DNA of 64,000 nt from Acidobacteriota bacterium (GCA_028875725.1 JAPPCR010000015.1:667038-731037); one strand, 5' to 3'; positions 18,308 through 29,583 are shown, counted from the first letter of the stretch. Numbers and translations: made by a program. The notes: generated from the sequence alone by a model not told the origin.

Positions 18308-18841
18308 TCAGCCCGACTTCTTCACCTCGAAGGGCACGGCGAGCCTCTCCCACTGCATCGCGACCCACGAATCGACGATCACGAACTCCATCTCCTCCAC
18401 GTGCTCCCCGATGGCCTTCGGGGTGGCGCTTACGCGCAGCGCATCCTGACCGGCGTCGTGCCGGAAGGCGCCCCACTGCTTCGCGACCTTGTTGAAGATG
18501 ACGGTCCACTCGTTCTCGCCCGGCTCGGTGAAGAGGGCATAGGTGCCGGCGGCCAGCTTCTGGCCCCCGATCTCGACATCGGCGCTGAACGTGATCGTCG
18601 TCGCTTCGTCGGCGCCCGTCCGCCAGACCTGACCGTAGGGAACCAGGCCGCCCCAGATCGTCCGACCCTTCACCTTGGGGCGTCCGTACTCCACCGTGAT
18701 GGCGACGCCGTCGATCTTTCCCTTCACCATCCCGTTCTTGCTCGCCCGGTCGGCATCGTCAGCGCGCTGCGCCATGGCGGGAAGAGCCGTGACCAGGAAG
18801 GCCGCGAAGATCAGGGGAATCGTTGCTCGGTACTTGTGCAT
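18308..18841 (-). CDS. DUF2911 domain-containing exported protein
   Basis: A 177-residue protein with a clear signal peptide (IPLIFAAFLVTALPAMAQ). Family blocks are VEYGRPKVKGRTIWGGLVPY, VWRTGADEATTITFSADV and AGTYALFTEPGENEWTVIFN. The family is common in Bacteroidota and Acidobacteriota and has no established reaction; the fold is probably a beta sandwich in the periplasm. It is transcribed ahead of the class-III aminotransferase with only 5 bases between stop and the proposed TTG start. A 55-base divergent spacer separates it from the sulfatase at 18897. Confidence 0.88.
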   Translation of the reverse strand: MHKYRATIPLIFAAFLVTALPAMAQRADDADRASKNGMVKGKIDGVAITVEYGRPKVKGRTIWGGLVPYGQVWRTGADEATTITFSADVEIGGQKLAAGTYALFTEPGENEWTVIFNKVAKQWGAFRHDAGQDALRVSATPKAIGEHVEEMEFVIVDSWVAMQWERLAVPFEVKKSG

Positions 18842-18896
18842 GTCGTCCTCCAGCTAGAGAGTGTTGTGTCTGCTCGCGACCGTAGGATAGACGGAA

Positions 18897-20273
18897 ATGG
18901 TGAAACAGCTCGCTTCTCTTGTCGCCGCGCTGCTCGTCGCGGTCCTCGCCTGCCAACCCGAAGCCGGCGACAATCCGCCCAATGTCGTGCTGCTCATGGC
19001 CGACGACATGGGTTGGGCGCAGACGGGTTACTACGGCCATCCACTGCTCCAGACGCCCCATCTCGACGCGATGGCCGACGCCGGCCTGCGAATGGACCGG
19101 TTCTACGCCGGCGCACCGAGCTGCACGCCGACCCGGGCGACGGTGTTGACCGGCCGCACGAACGATCGCACCGGGGCCTTCCGCGTCGGCGACTCGATCA
19201 ACAAGCAGGAGAAGACGATCGCCGCGGCGTTCAGGCAGGCCGGCTACGCGACTGCCCACTTCGGAAAATGGCATCTGAACCAGGTCCATCCGAGCGGCGA
19301 CAATCCGATGCCCGCGGACGACCCCCACAACCCCGGCGAACTCGGCTTCGACTACTGGCTGAGCCATACGAACCAGTTCAACCTGGACCCTGTCCTGAGC
19401 GAGAACGGGGTGCGGAAGCAGTTCGAGGGCGATTCGTCCGAAGTCCTCGTCGCCGAAGCCCTGCGCTACATCTCCGAGCAGGCGAAGAACGGCAAACCCG
19501 CGTTCGCCGTGATCTGGTACGCCTCACCGCACCGACCCTTCGGCGCCTTCCCGGAAGACGAAGAGCCCTTCGCGTCGCTGGACGACGCCTCGAAGACCCA
19601 CCATGCCGAGATCATCGCCATGGACCGTTCCATCGGCACCCTCCGCGAGGGCCTGCGCGAACTCGGTATCGCCGACCACACCCTGGTGTGGTTCACGAGC
19701 GACAACGGCGGCCTGCCCGACATCGACTACGGCCCCGAGAATCCCGGCATTCGCCCTGACACCACCGGCCACCTGCGCGGCTTCAAGAAGGACTTCTACG
19801 AGGGCGGCCTGCGCGTGCCGACGATCATCGAATGGCCAGGCGGCATCGCCCCGAGGATCACGAGTTTCCCCGCCAGCACGATGGACATCTTTCCGACCCT
19901 GATCGAGGTCGCCGGGCTCGACCCGTCGTCGATCAACGAGGTCCACGACGGCATCTCCATTGTCCGCGTGTTCGAGTCCGAGCCCGCCCGCCGGGAGCAG
20001 CCCATCGGCTTCCGCGCCAGCGGCGGTCACGCCTGGCTCGACAACGACCTCAAGCTGATGAGGAACTACTTCTCCGGCCCGTCCGATCCCTTCGAGCTCT
20101 ACAACGTGATCGACGATCCAGGCGAAGAGCGCGACCTGATCGAAGAGCAACCCGAGATCGCCGCCCGCATGCGAGCGGAACTGGAGGCCTGGAACCGCTC
20201 TGTCGACAAGAGCGTCAACGGCGCGGACTACCCGGAAGGCCGGGTGCTGCCTTCCGGGCGGGAGCCGAAGTAG
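18897..20273 (+). CDS. Sulfatase lipoprotein
   Basis: A 458-residue sulfatase with a lipoprotein signal: the lipobox LAVLAC-like segment ends at Cys19 (ALLVAVLAC), so it is anchored to a membrane. Metal-binding Asp36-Asp37 lie in MADDMGW, and Cys76 in SCTPTRATVLTGR is the formylglycine site. Other blocks are HFGKWHLN and FTSDNGGLPD, the latter with metal-binding Asp and Asn. It lacks the extra C-terminal domain seen in the first sulfatase. The last codons overlap a perfect 9-bp inverted repeat at 20231-20258, and a copy of the dispersed hairpin repeat follows the stop. Confidence 0.92.
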   Translation: MVKQLASLVAALLVAVLACQPEAGDNPPNVVLLMADDMGWAQTGYYGHPLLQTPHLDAMADAGLRMDRFYAGAPSCTPTRATVLTGRTNDRTGAFRVGDSINKQEKTIAAAFRQAGYATAHFGKWHLNQVHPSGDNPMPADDPHNPGELGFDYWLSHTNQFNLDPVLSENGVRKQFEGDSSEVLVAEALRYISEQAKNGKPAFAVIWYASPHRPFGAFPEDEEPFASLDDASKTHHAEIIAMDRSIGTLREGLRELGIADHTLVWFTSDNGGLPDIDYGPENPGIRPDTTGHLRGFKKDFYEGGLRVPTIIEWPGGIAPRITSFPASTMDIFPTLIEVAGLDPSSINEVHDGISIVRVFESEPARREQPIGFRASGGHAWLDNDLKLMRNYFSGPSDPFELYNVIDDPGEERDLIEEQPEIAARMRAELEAWNRSVDKSVNGADYPEGRVLPSGREPK

Positions 20274-20300
20274 CCAGGCGGCCAAGACCTCCGCCGCGGA

Positions 20301-20335
20301 ACTGGGTGCGCGGGCGTCCCCGCCGGCATCCGGCG
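20301..20335 (+). repeat. Dispersed GC-rich hairpin repeat, copy A
   Basis: Copy A reads ACTGGGTGC, then a stem-loop with arms GCGGGCG and CGCCGGC around TCCC, followed by ATCCGGCG. It differs from the other four copies by one base in the first arm. It lies between two convergent genes (sulfatase and DppC-like permease), a terminator-like position. Confidence 0.85.
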
Positions 20336-20381
20336 CGACAGCGCCGGTTCAGGAGTTCCACACTACTCGCGCACCACCGCC

Positions 20382-21254
20382 TCAGTGAATCACCCCCCGT
20401 AGCCGCGGGTCCAGCAGGTCCCGCAACGCGTCGCCGACACAGTTGAACGACAGCACCAGCAGGAAGATCGCAACGCCCGGCACGATCGACAGCAGTGGCT
20501 GCTGTTCGAGCATCGGGAAGGCCTGCTGGAGCATGTTGCCCCAGGTGGGTGTCGGCGGCTGGATGCCGACGCCGACGAAGCCGAGGGCGGCTTCGGTGAG
20601 GACGGCGTAGCCCATGCTGAGGGTGCTCTGGACGATGACCGGGGCAATGCAGTTGGGCAGGATGTGGCGCAGGATGATGCGGCCGTGGCTGAGGCCGATG
20701 CTCTCGGCGGCCTTGACGAAGTCGCGCTCGCGGATGGACAGGCCCTGGCTGCGGATGATCCTCGCCATCCAAGGCACGTTGGCGATGCCGATGGCGATGA
20801 TCACGGTCTGTAGCGAACCGCCGAGCGCGGCCGCCAGGCCGACCGCGATCAGAAGGCTCGGGAACACGACCAGAGCGTCCATGAGGCGCATCAGCACGTC
20901 GTCGACGCGGCCGCGGAAGTAGACGGAGAGCAGGCCGAGCGGTACGCCAAGCAGCACGCCCAGACCGACCGCGCCGAGGCTGACGGAGAGCGCAATCCGG
21001 GCGCCGACGATCAGTCGGGCAAGGGTGTCGCGGCCCATCTGGTCGGAGCCGAGCCAGTGCGCGGCGCTGGGGCCCGAGAGGAGGTTGTCGAAGTCCATCT
21101 CCTCGGCGTCGACCGGGACGATCCAGGGCGACAGCACCGCCGCGGCGGCGATCAGGGCCAGCACGACGAGTCCGGCGAGCGCCTGCGGCACGCCGGCGAG
21201 CTTGCGCAGCAGCTCGACCGTCGGGTGGCTGCCGGTCGTCGTAGCGCTAGCCAC
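20382..21254 (-). CDS. ABC transporter permease, DppC/OppC-like
   Basis: A 290-residue inner-membrane permease of the peptide/opine/nickel importer type. It has the OppC N-terminal region ending in HWLGSDQMGRDTLARLIVGAR and six hydrophobic helices. The ATPase-contacting EAA loop reads DFVKAAESIGLSHGRIILRH followed by ILPN. The GTG start at 21254 overlaps the stop of the DppB-like gene by 8 bases. No dppD/dppF-type ATPase gene follows; the next gene is on the other strand. The cargo, probably a peptide or opine, cannot be set from sequence. Confidence 0.92.
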   Translation of the reverse strand: MASATTTGSHPTVELLRKLAGVPQALAGLVVLALIAAAAVLSPWIVPVDAEEMDFDNLLSGPSAAHWLGSDQMGRDTLARLIVGARIALSVSLGAVGLGVLLGVPLGLLSVYFRGRVDDVLMRLMDALVVFPSLLIAVGLAAALGGSLQTVIIAIGIANVPWMARIIRSQGLSIRERDFVKAAESIGLSHGRIILRHILPNCIAPVIVQSTLSMGYAVLTEAALGFVGVGIQPPTPTWGNMLQQAFPMLEQQPLLSIVPGVAIFLLVLSFNCVGDALRDLLDPRLRGVIH

Positions 21255-22200
21255 CGAACTTGATCCTCGGGTCGAGCCAGGCGCAGGCCAGGTCGGTGAC
21301 CAGGTTGGCGGCGAGCACGGCGACCGCCATCAGCAGCACCGCCGCCTGCACGACCAGGAAGTCGCGGGCGAAGATCGCCTGCACGATGTACTGGCCGGTG
21401 CCGGGGATGCCGAACAGCGTCTCGATGACGATCGCCCCGGCGAAGATCCTGCCGGTCTGCAGGCCGAGAATCGTGATGACCGGCAGCAGGGCGTTGCGCA
21501 ACGCATGCGACCAGATCACCGTGCGCTCCCTGGACCCCCGGGCGCGTGAGGTGCGCAGGTAGTCCTGGGCGAGCACCTCGAGCATCGCCGAGCGGCTCTG
21601 GCGCATGATCAGCGCGCAGCTCGTCACGCCGAGGGCGAAGGCCGGCAGGACCATGTGGCGCAGGCTCTGCAACGGATCGTCGAAGAGGCTCACGTAGCCC
21701 TGGCTCGGCAGCCAGCCGAGCCCCACGCCGAACAGCAGGATCGCCATGATGCCGAGCCAGAAGTTCGGGATGGCGACCCCGCCGATCGAGACCACCGTCG
21801 CCGCGTAGTCGATCGGTTTGCCGCGATAGACCGCGGAGGCGATCCCCGCCGGCACGCCGACGAGCACGGCGAGAATCCAGGCCGCGAGGCCGAACTGCAG
21901 GGTCACCAGCGCCCGGCCGCCGAGTTCCTCCGCCACGGGCCGCATGTTCTGGGTCGAACGGCCGAAGTCGCCCTGGAGGACGTTGCCGAGCCAGATCAGG
22001 TACTGGACGATCACCGGTTCGTCCAGGTGGTGACGTTCGCGGATGAGCTGCAACTGCTCCTCGTCGAGCGCCTCGCCGGGGCCGATGAACGCCCGCGCCG
22101 GGTCGCCCGGAATCGCCAGCATCAACGCGAACACCAGGAAGGTGACCAGGAGGAGAACGGGCACCGCCTGCAACAGGCGGCGCACGAGGTAGCTGCGCAT
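21247..22200 (-). CDS. ABC transporter permease, DppB/OppB-like
   Basis: A 317-residue permease that should pair with the DppC-like protein. The N-terminus YLVRRLLQAVPVLLLVTFLV is typical of DppB, as is IPGDPARAFIGP in the first periplasmic loop. The EAA loop is DYLRTSRARGSRERTVIW, then SHALRNALLPVI. It begins 10 bases after the substrate-binding-protein stop and overlaps the DppC-like start, so the three genes form one operon on the minus strand. Confidence 0.93.
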   Translation of the reverse strand: MRSYLVRRLLQAVPVLLLVTFLVFALMLAIPGDPARAFIGPGEALDEEQLQLIRERHHLDEPVIVQYLIWLGNVLQGDFGRSTQNMRPVAEELGGRALVTLQFGLAAWILAVLVGVPAGIASAVYRGKPIDYAATVVSIGGVAIPNFWLGIMAILLFGVGLGWLPSQGYVSLFDDPLQSLRHMVLPAFALGVTSCALIMRQSRSAMLEVLAQDYLRTSRARGSRERTVIWSHALRNALLPVITILGLQTGRIFAGAIVIETLFGIPGTGQYIVQAIFARDFLVVQAAVLLMAVAVLAANLVTDLACAWLDPRIKFGG

Positions 22201-22210
22201 GTGGCTGGTG

Positions 22211-23848
22211 CTACTCCTCCAGCCAGATCGTCGCGAAGTTCATCTTGCCGTCCCAGCCCATCAACTGGTCGAGGTTGCGCACTCGCCCGGGCGCCGCCGC
22301 GAAGGTCACGCCGTAGAGCAGCGGCGTGAACCAGGCCTCGCCGAGCACCGTCCGGTTGAGCTCGAGGTAGACCTGCTTGCGGGCCTCGTTGTCGTAGAGC
22401 GAGGCGCCCAGTTCCACCAGCTCGTCGACGTCCGGCCTCAGCACGTTGCCCGGGTTGTAGTAGCCGTCGCTCTTGTAGGCCAGCGAGGCCATCCAGTCCG
22501 GCTCGGGATAGCGGCTCCAGGAGGTGATGAACATCGGGTACTCCTGGCCGTGATTGAACCTCTCGGTCGCCGGGCCGCTGGACAGCACGTCGATGTCCAT
22601 GTGGACGCCGATCTTCTTCAGCATCGCCCGCACCACCTCGGCGCTGGAAACGAGCAGGGGGTTGTGGTGCGTGACGGCCGTGAACTCCAGGCCGCTCTCG
22701 CGCCCGGCCTTCTCGAGGTAGCGGCGCGCCTTGTCCACGTCGTAGTAGGGACGTTCGCCGTCCGGCTCGTGGACCCAGGAACCCACCGGCCACATGCCCG
22801 CGTCCGCCTCTATCGCCCGGTCGAAGAAGATCGCCCTGTTGATCACGGCCGGATCGACGGCGTGGGCGATCGCCAGCCGGACGTTCACGTCGTCGAGCGG
22901 CGGCTTGTCGACGTTGAACACCAGTGTCAGCGCGATGCCGCCGCCCGGCATCGTCTCGATCCGGACCCGCTCGTCGCGCTCGAAGGTCGATACGTCCTTG
23001 TACGGAAGGTAGGTGACGTCGATCTCGCCCGTGCGCAGGGCGGCGGCGCGGACGGTCTCGTCCCGGATCACCCGGACCGTGACCTCGTCGAGATACGGAA
23101 GCTGGTTGCCGTGCTCGTCGCGGCCCCAGTAGTTCTCATTCCTCACGAAGTGCACGAGGGTGCCGGTGATCACTTCCTTCACCCTGAACGGCCCGGTTCC
23201 CGAGGGGCTCCAGCCGTAGTCGGCGCCGAGCGACTCGATCGCGGCCGGCGAGCTCATCACACCACCACGGTCGGCCAGCATGCCGAAACCCGCGCCCCAC
23301 GGCCCGGCCAGATCGAAGCGCACCGTGTACTCGTCGATCACTTCGACGCCTTCGATCACCGCCAGCGAGGCGCGCGGCGTGGCGACGGTAGCCGGATCGA
23401 GAATCCGCTCGATGTTGACCTTCACCGCATGGGCATTGAGGGGGGTGCCGTCATGGAAGACGACGCCCTCCCGCAGGTGGAAGGTGATCGAGTCGGGATC
23501 CGTCGCGATCTCCCAGGAAGTGGCGAGCGAGGTCTCCGGCCGAGGATTGAGCTGCGCGTCCGCGTCGACCAGTTGATCGAAGATCTGCCGCCAGAAGTAG
23601 GCATCGGCGCCCGACCGGCCGAGGATCGCGTCGAGCGACGTGGGCTCGAGCGAGTGGCCCACTCTAAGGTGGCCGCCGTAGCGCGGTCCGCCGACGGCGG
23701 GGGGACGCGGCTTCAGGGCGGCCGACTCCAGCCGGTCGGCGCGACTCTCTGGCGTGCAGGCAACCAGCAAGGTCAGTAGCCCTGCAAGCAGAAGCAGCGG
23801 CGCGGATACGCTCAATCTCGGCGTCGACGGCAGCAGAACAACAGACAT
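22211..23848 (-). CDS. ABC transporter substrate-binding lipoprotein (SBP family 5)
   Basis: A protein of about 545 residues of the peptide/opine-binding SBP family 5. ATG 23848 gives a lipoprotein signal with LLTLLVAC ending at the lipidated Cys; an ATG five codons upstream is less likely. Family blocks include LEPTSLDAILGRSGADAY, DSITFHLREGVVFHDGTP and SGTGPFRVKEVITG. It is the first gene of the permease operon and should capture the substrate in the periplasm. The start is 41 bases from the divergent sulfatase start at 23890, suggesting joint expression with sulfated-substrate use. Confidence 0.92.
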   Translation of the reverse strand: MSVVLLPSTPRLSVSAPLLLLAGLLTLLVACTPESRADRLESAALKPRPPAVGGPRYGGHLRVGHSLEPTSLDAILGRSGADAYFWRQIFDQLVDADAQLNPRPETSLATSWEIATDPDSITFHLREGVVFHDGTPLNAHAVKVNIERILDPATVATPRASLAVIEGVEVIDEYTVRFDLAGPWGAGFGMLADRGGVMSSPAAIESLGADYGWSPSGTGPFRVKEVITGTLVHFVRNENYWGRDEHGNQLPYLDEVTVRVIRDETVRAAALRTGEIDVTYLPYKDVSTFERDERVRIETMPGGGIALTLVFNVDKPPLDDVNVRLAIAHAVDPAVINRAIFFDRAIEADAGMWPVGSWVHEPDGERPYYDVDKARRYLEKAGRESGLEFTAVTHHNPLLVSSAEVVRAMLKKIGVHMDIDVLSSGPATERFNHGQEYPMFITSWSRYPEPDWMASLAYKSDGYYNPGNVLRPDVDELVELGASLYDNEARKQVYLELNRTVLGEAWFTPLLYGVTFAAAPGRVRNLDQLMGWDGKMNFATIWLEE

Positions 23849-23889
23849 CTCGGAATCGTGCAACTCTAATGACTCGCGGGACGCCTACC

Positions 23890-25490
<1,601 letters not shown>

Positions 25491-25494
<4 letters not shown>

Positions 25495-27614
25495 CGCAGC
25501 CCGCAACCGCCCCGCGACTCCCGGACCGCCGCCAAACGTGGCGGGCAAGGCTCCGAGAGGGAGAGAAAGCGCTCGATCGTTCGGCGAGCGCGCTCGACAC
25601 ACAAACCGACATCCCGTTCCGCGAGGTCCTGCGCATCTTCGGGCGCGCCCTCGCCTACATGCGCCTCTTCAAGACGCGGGTCGCCGCCAAGTTCGGGCTG
25701 CTGACGGCGGAGATGGCGTTCCGGCTGCTCGTCGCGCCGTGGCCGGGCAAGATCGTCGTCGATCACGTCATCCTCGGCATGCCCATCGTGGACGCGGCCG
25801 GGTTCCCCTCCTACCTAAGCCCGTTCGTGCTGCTCCTGGCCGGGAAGGGCCCGCTCGAGATCATGGCGTGGGTACTCGTCCTCGGCGTCTTCATGGTGAC
25901 CGTGTTCGGGTTCACGACGAACCGGGGCACCGTCAGGTCCGCGACCGGAATGCCCACCGGAGCATCCGCGGCCTCGTCGGGCGGCGCCACCGTCCTCCTC
26001 CAGCAGGGGCACGGCACCCTGGCCCAGGGGCACGACACCGCGACCCGGACCGAGAACGAGGCCAACCGGGGCTCCGGCCTGATGGGCGGCATTCTCGGAC
26101 TCCTCGACTTCCGGGTGCACCTGCGCCTGACCCAGTCGATGAACCACCTGCTCAGGACGAAACTCGCCGGGCGGATCAAGCGCCTGCCGATGACGACCCT
26201 GGACGACCAGCGGATCGGCGACAGCATCTACCGCGTCCTCTACGACACGACGAGCGTCAGCCGCGTTCTCTACGAGGTGGGTCTCGAGTTCTACTCCCAT
26301 GCGCTCGGCATCACGATCAGCGCGATGATGATGTACACGTACTTCGGCGACGCTCCAGAGGTCATCCTGCTGGCCGCCCTGTCGCTGCCGATCATGCTCA
26401 TCTTCGTCGGTCCATTCGCGCGGATGGCACGGCGCAGAAGCCAGGCCAGCCGCGCCTCGGGCGCCGCGACGACGGCGAACATCGAAGAGGGCATGAGCAA
26501 CGTGCTCGCCGTGCAGAGCCTCGGTGGAAACGAGCGGGAAGGCCAGCGATTCAGGAAGGCCAGCGAGGAGTCCTTCAGGCGCTTCCGCATCGAGTCGCTG
26601 CTCAAGCTGACCTACCAGCAATTCGGCAGCCTGGCCTTCCTGCTGAGCCAGGTCCTGTTCTTCGTCTTCATCGCCGGACGCGTGATCGACGGCACGTTCA
26701 CGGCCGGCGACTACTTCGTCCTCAACTACTACTTCTTCGTCCTGAGCGCGACGTTCAGCGGGATGGGCTTCATCTACCCGGTTCTGCAGGACAACATCGC
26801 CGGCCTGCGCCGGGTGTTCTTCCTGATGGACCTGCCGTCGGAGAAGACGAGCGAAGGAGTCGAACTGTCCCGAATCAGCCGCGGCGTCGAGATGAGGAAC
26901 GTAGGGCTGACGTATCCCGACGGACGGCGGGCGCTGAGCGACATCAACCTCGAGGCCCGCCTGGGCGAGATCGTCGCGTTCGTCGGCCCGACCGGCGCGG
27001 GCAAGACCAGCCTCGCCTACATGGTGCCGGCCTTCGTTCAGCCGACCGAAGGTACGGTGACGATCGACGGTGTCGACCTGAAGGACGTGTCGGTGGACAG
27101 CCTCCGCGACCAGGTCTCCTACGTTTTCCAGGAGACCCAACTGTTCTCCGACTCGATCCTTGAGAACATCCGCTACGGCAACCAGGACGCGACCGAGGCG
27201 CAAGTGGAGCGTGCCGCGCGCGTGGCCGGGGCGCACGACTTCATCGCCGCCCTGCCGGACGGCTACCGGACCAACCTCGGCACCGTGACCAGCAAGCTCT
27301 CGGTGGGGCAGAAGCAGCGCATCGCCATCGCCCGGGGGCTCCTGCAGGACGCGCGCATCCTGATCCTGGACGAGCCGACCTCCGCGCTCGACCCGGAGAC
27401 CGAGGCCTACCTGGTCGACGCCCTGCACGAAGCGGCGAAGGACAGGCTGGTCATCATCATCGCCCACCGCCTGTCGACGATTGCCAACGCCGACCGGATC
27501 TACTTCCTGGAGGAAGGAGAGATCCGGGAGCATGGAACTCACGAGGAACTGATGGCGGTACGCGACGGGCGCTACCGGAGATACGCCGCGTTGCAGGCAG
27601 GGGGCCACCAATGA
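25491..27614 (+). CDS. ABC exporter half-transporter (membrane plus ATPase domain), probable CTG start
   Basis: An MsbA-type ABC protein. The first standard start is ATG 25659, but the frame upstream encodes EKALDRSASALDTQTDIPF and REVLRIFGRAL, matching the N-terminus of the paralogue at 30552-32651 (EKQLDRAASVLDLGTDISF). Translation must therefore begin earlier; CTG 25491, whose CTGA overlaps the sulfatase stop, gives 707 residues against 699 in the paralogue. A Gly/Ser-rich loop of about 45 residues lies between the first two helices. The ATPase has Walker A GPTGAGKTS near residue 500, signature LSVGQ, Walker B ILILDEPTSALD and H-loop IIIAHRLST. Cargo is unknown. ATGA overlap couples it to the GH32-like gene. 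Confidence 0.88.
27180..27520 (+). repeat. Arm 1 of ABC-gene inverted repeat (ATPase region)
   Basis: This part of the plus-strand ABC gene is nearly identical, at the DNA level, to the reverse complement of about 30655-30990 in the minus-strand ABC gene. In the ~95 bases I aligned by eye, around the H-loop, only about three differ. The encoded proteins are identical over the signature LSVGQ and Walker B region, while the membrane domains have diverged. This suggests recent duplication with later gene conversion. Confidence 0.8.
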
Positions 27615-29398
27615 CGGAACGCACGATCGATACCTCCTGTGCGAGGGTCGAGGAGGCGGTCCTGGCAGCTTTGCGTGCCTACGACGCGGCAACGAGGGCC
27701 GGTGACATCGAGGGACAAGTCGACTTCTTCGCCGACTCCTGGCGAAGCAGCTCCGGCACGACCAAGGCTGATCTCCGGGAGTATCTGCGGAAGCAGGTCG
27801 ACGGACCGACCGATCGGGAGAAGCGCTTCGTCCTGGACGACGCCGAAGTGGTGTTCGACGGAGACATTGCCGCCGTCGACCCGGTTGCGCTGCGTTCGCC
27901 GACCGGGGGCGGCTTCTTCGAGTTCAGGATGACGAGGGAATCGGACGGCGCCTGGCGCTGCGTGTCGGTTGCCGGGTCCAGGAGGGCGGATCGACTCGCC
28001 GAGAACACCCGCGAACTACGCGAACGCATCCTGAGTGACCAGGCGCGACCGGGCTACCACTTCGTCATGCCAGAAGGCGTGGCCATGCCCTTCGACCCGA
28101 ACGGCGCGATCTACTGGAAGGGCCGCTACCACCTGTTCTACATCTTCCAGGACACCCGGCTGGGTAAGCGCTCCGACCACTGGGGCCACGTGTCGAGCAG
28201 CGATCTGTTCCACTGGCACCACCATCCGACGGGTCTGCTCGAGGGCATGTACAGCGGCAACTGCTTCCTCAACCGGGAGGGCGTGCCGACGATCTGCTAC
28301 CACCAGCACGGCCTGGGCAACGCGATGGCGGTGGCGCTCGACAACGACCTGAACGAGTGGAAGAAGCTCGACTCGAGCCCGATCACGCCGCAAACCCGGG
28401 AGGGAGACGAGCACCACGGAAAGTACCGCTCGTGGGACCCCTTCGGATGGCGTGAAGGCGAGACCTGTTACGCGATCTTCGGCGGCAAACGCCCGGCGGT
28501 CGCGAAGTCGCCGGAACTCGACGGCGAATGGAAGTACGCCGGCGACCTCTTCGCCCACGGTGTCGAAGGCGTGGCGATCAACGAGGACGTGTCCTGCCCC
28601 GATCTCTTCGAACTCGGCGGCAAGCACGTGCTCCTGTGCATCAGCCACCGGCTCGGCTGCCGCTACTACGTCGGAGAGTGGAGGGACGAACAGTTCCATC
28701 CCGAGTCTCACGCCCGGATGAGCTGGGTCGACAACTCGTTCTTCGCTCCGGAGAGCCTGGTCGACGACCGGGGCCGCCGCATCATGTGGGCCTGGATTCT
28801 CGACGAGCCTCTCTTCGGAGCGCGCACGAAGCATGGCTGGTCCGGCACCCTAAGCCTGCCCCGGGTGCTGTCGCTCGGAGATGACGGACTGCTCCGCATG
28901 GACGTGCCGGAGGAGATCGAGGCGCTGCGCTACGGCGAGGTGCGGAAGGGGCCGTTCGTCGTGGCAGCCGACGAGGAAGTGCCCATGGACGGCGTCGCCG
29001 GCAACAGCCTCGAGCTGCTAGTCGAGATGGAAGGCGCGGAGGCATCGCACGTCGGTGTCAAGGTCCGCGCCTCGCCCGACGGCCAGGAGGAAACGTCCAT
29101 CTTCTACGACGCCGAAGCGAAGCTGCTGAAAGTCGACACGAGCAGATCAGGTCCTGACGACACGCCGCAGGCGGTCGAAGCAGCTCCCTTCGAACTGAAG
29201 CCCGGCAAGCGGTTGAAGCTGCGCGTCTTCGTCGACAAGTCGGTGGTCGAGGTGTTCGCGAATGGCCGTCAGGCCATCGCACGGCGCATCTATCCGTCGC
29301 GCCCGGACAGCATCGGCGTTAGGGTCTTCTCCGCCGCCGGCGACGCCCGCGTGCACTCCCTGAAGGCCTGGAAGATCACGCCTTCGAATCCCTACTAA
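27611..29398 (+). CDS. SnoaL-like / GH32-like (sucrase/levanase family) fusion protein
   Basis: A 595-residue protein without a signal peptide. Residues about 1-135 resemble a SnoaL/ketosteroid-isomerase-type domain (AVLAALRAYDAATRAGDIEG). The rest is a five-bladed propeller plus beta sandwich of glycoside hydrolase family 32: the nucleophile Asp162 lies in PFDPNG and transition-state Asp276 in RSWDPF. The third catalytic motif, normally ECPDLF, reads SCPDLF, so the acid/base Glu position is Ser328. The C-terminal sandwich has the family block FVDKSVVEVFANGRQAI. It overlaps the ABC stop by ATGA. Either a divergent fructosidase or a non-hydrolytic binding protein is possible. Confidence 0.8.
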   Translation: MTERTIDTSCARVEEAVLAALRAYDAATRAGDIEGQVDFFADSWRSSSGTTKADLREYLRKQVDGPTDREKRFVLDDAEVVFDGDIAAVDPVALRSPTGGGFFEFRMTRESDGAWRCVSVAGSRRADRLAENTRELRERILSDQARPGYHFVMPEGVAMPFDPNGAIYWKGRYHLFYIFQDTRLGKRSDHWGHVSSSDLFHWHHHPTGLLEGMYSGNCFLNREGVPTICYHQHGLGNAMAVALDNDLNEWKKLDSSPITPQTREGDEHHGKYRSWDPFGWREGETCYAIFGGKRPAVAKSPELDGEWKYAGDLFAHGVEGVAINEDVSCPDLFELGGKHVLLCISHRLGCRYYVGEWRDEQFHPESHARMSWVDNSFFAPESLVDDRGRRIMWAWILDEPLFGARTKHGWSGTLSLPRVLSLGDDGLLRMDVPEEIEALRYGEVRKGPFVVAADEEVPMDGVAGNSLELLVEMEGAEASHVGVKVRASPDGQEETSIFYDAEAKLLKVDTSRSGPDDTPQAVEAAPFELKPGKRLKLRVFVDKSVVEVFANGRQAIARRIYPSRPDSIGVRVFSAAGDARVHSLKAWKITPSNPY

Positions 29399-29409
29399 GG
29401 ACGTATGTG

Positions 29410-29583
29410 ATGAAGCTCCACGACCCCGAACTCCGCATGATCACCGAACAGCTCGCCCGGATCGAGGACAAGCTCGGAGCCGGAACGGGGCCTCAAGTCA
29501 CCTCTCCGGAGGCTGCGATCGTGGAACTACTCAGAGTCGTCCGCACGCTGACCGAGCGTCTCGACGAACTAAGTCGGCGTTAG
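29410..29583 (+). CDS. Small charged helical protein, 57 residues
   Basis: ATG 29410 opens a 57-codon frame 11 bases after the GH32-like stop, encoding MKLHDPELRMITEQLARIED at its start and LLRVVRTLTERLDELSRR at its end. The pattern is two short amphipathic helices with heptad-like leucines, as in small coiled-coil proteins. Codon use resembles that of the neighbours. I do not recognise a family. Its last 53 bases overlap the 3' end of the WD40 gene on the other strand. Confidence 0.45.
   Translation: MKLHDPELRMITEQLARIEDKLGAGTGPQVTSPEAAIVELLRVVRTLTERLDELSRR

Noticed and set aside
20231..20258. Perfect 9-bp inverted repeat CCCGGAAGG / CCTTCCGGG
   Set aside because: It lies within the last codons of the sulfatase and has no T-run after it, so I do not call it a terminator, although it may form a hairpin in the transcript.
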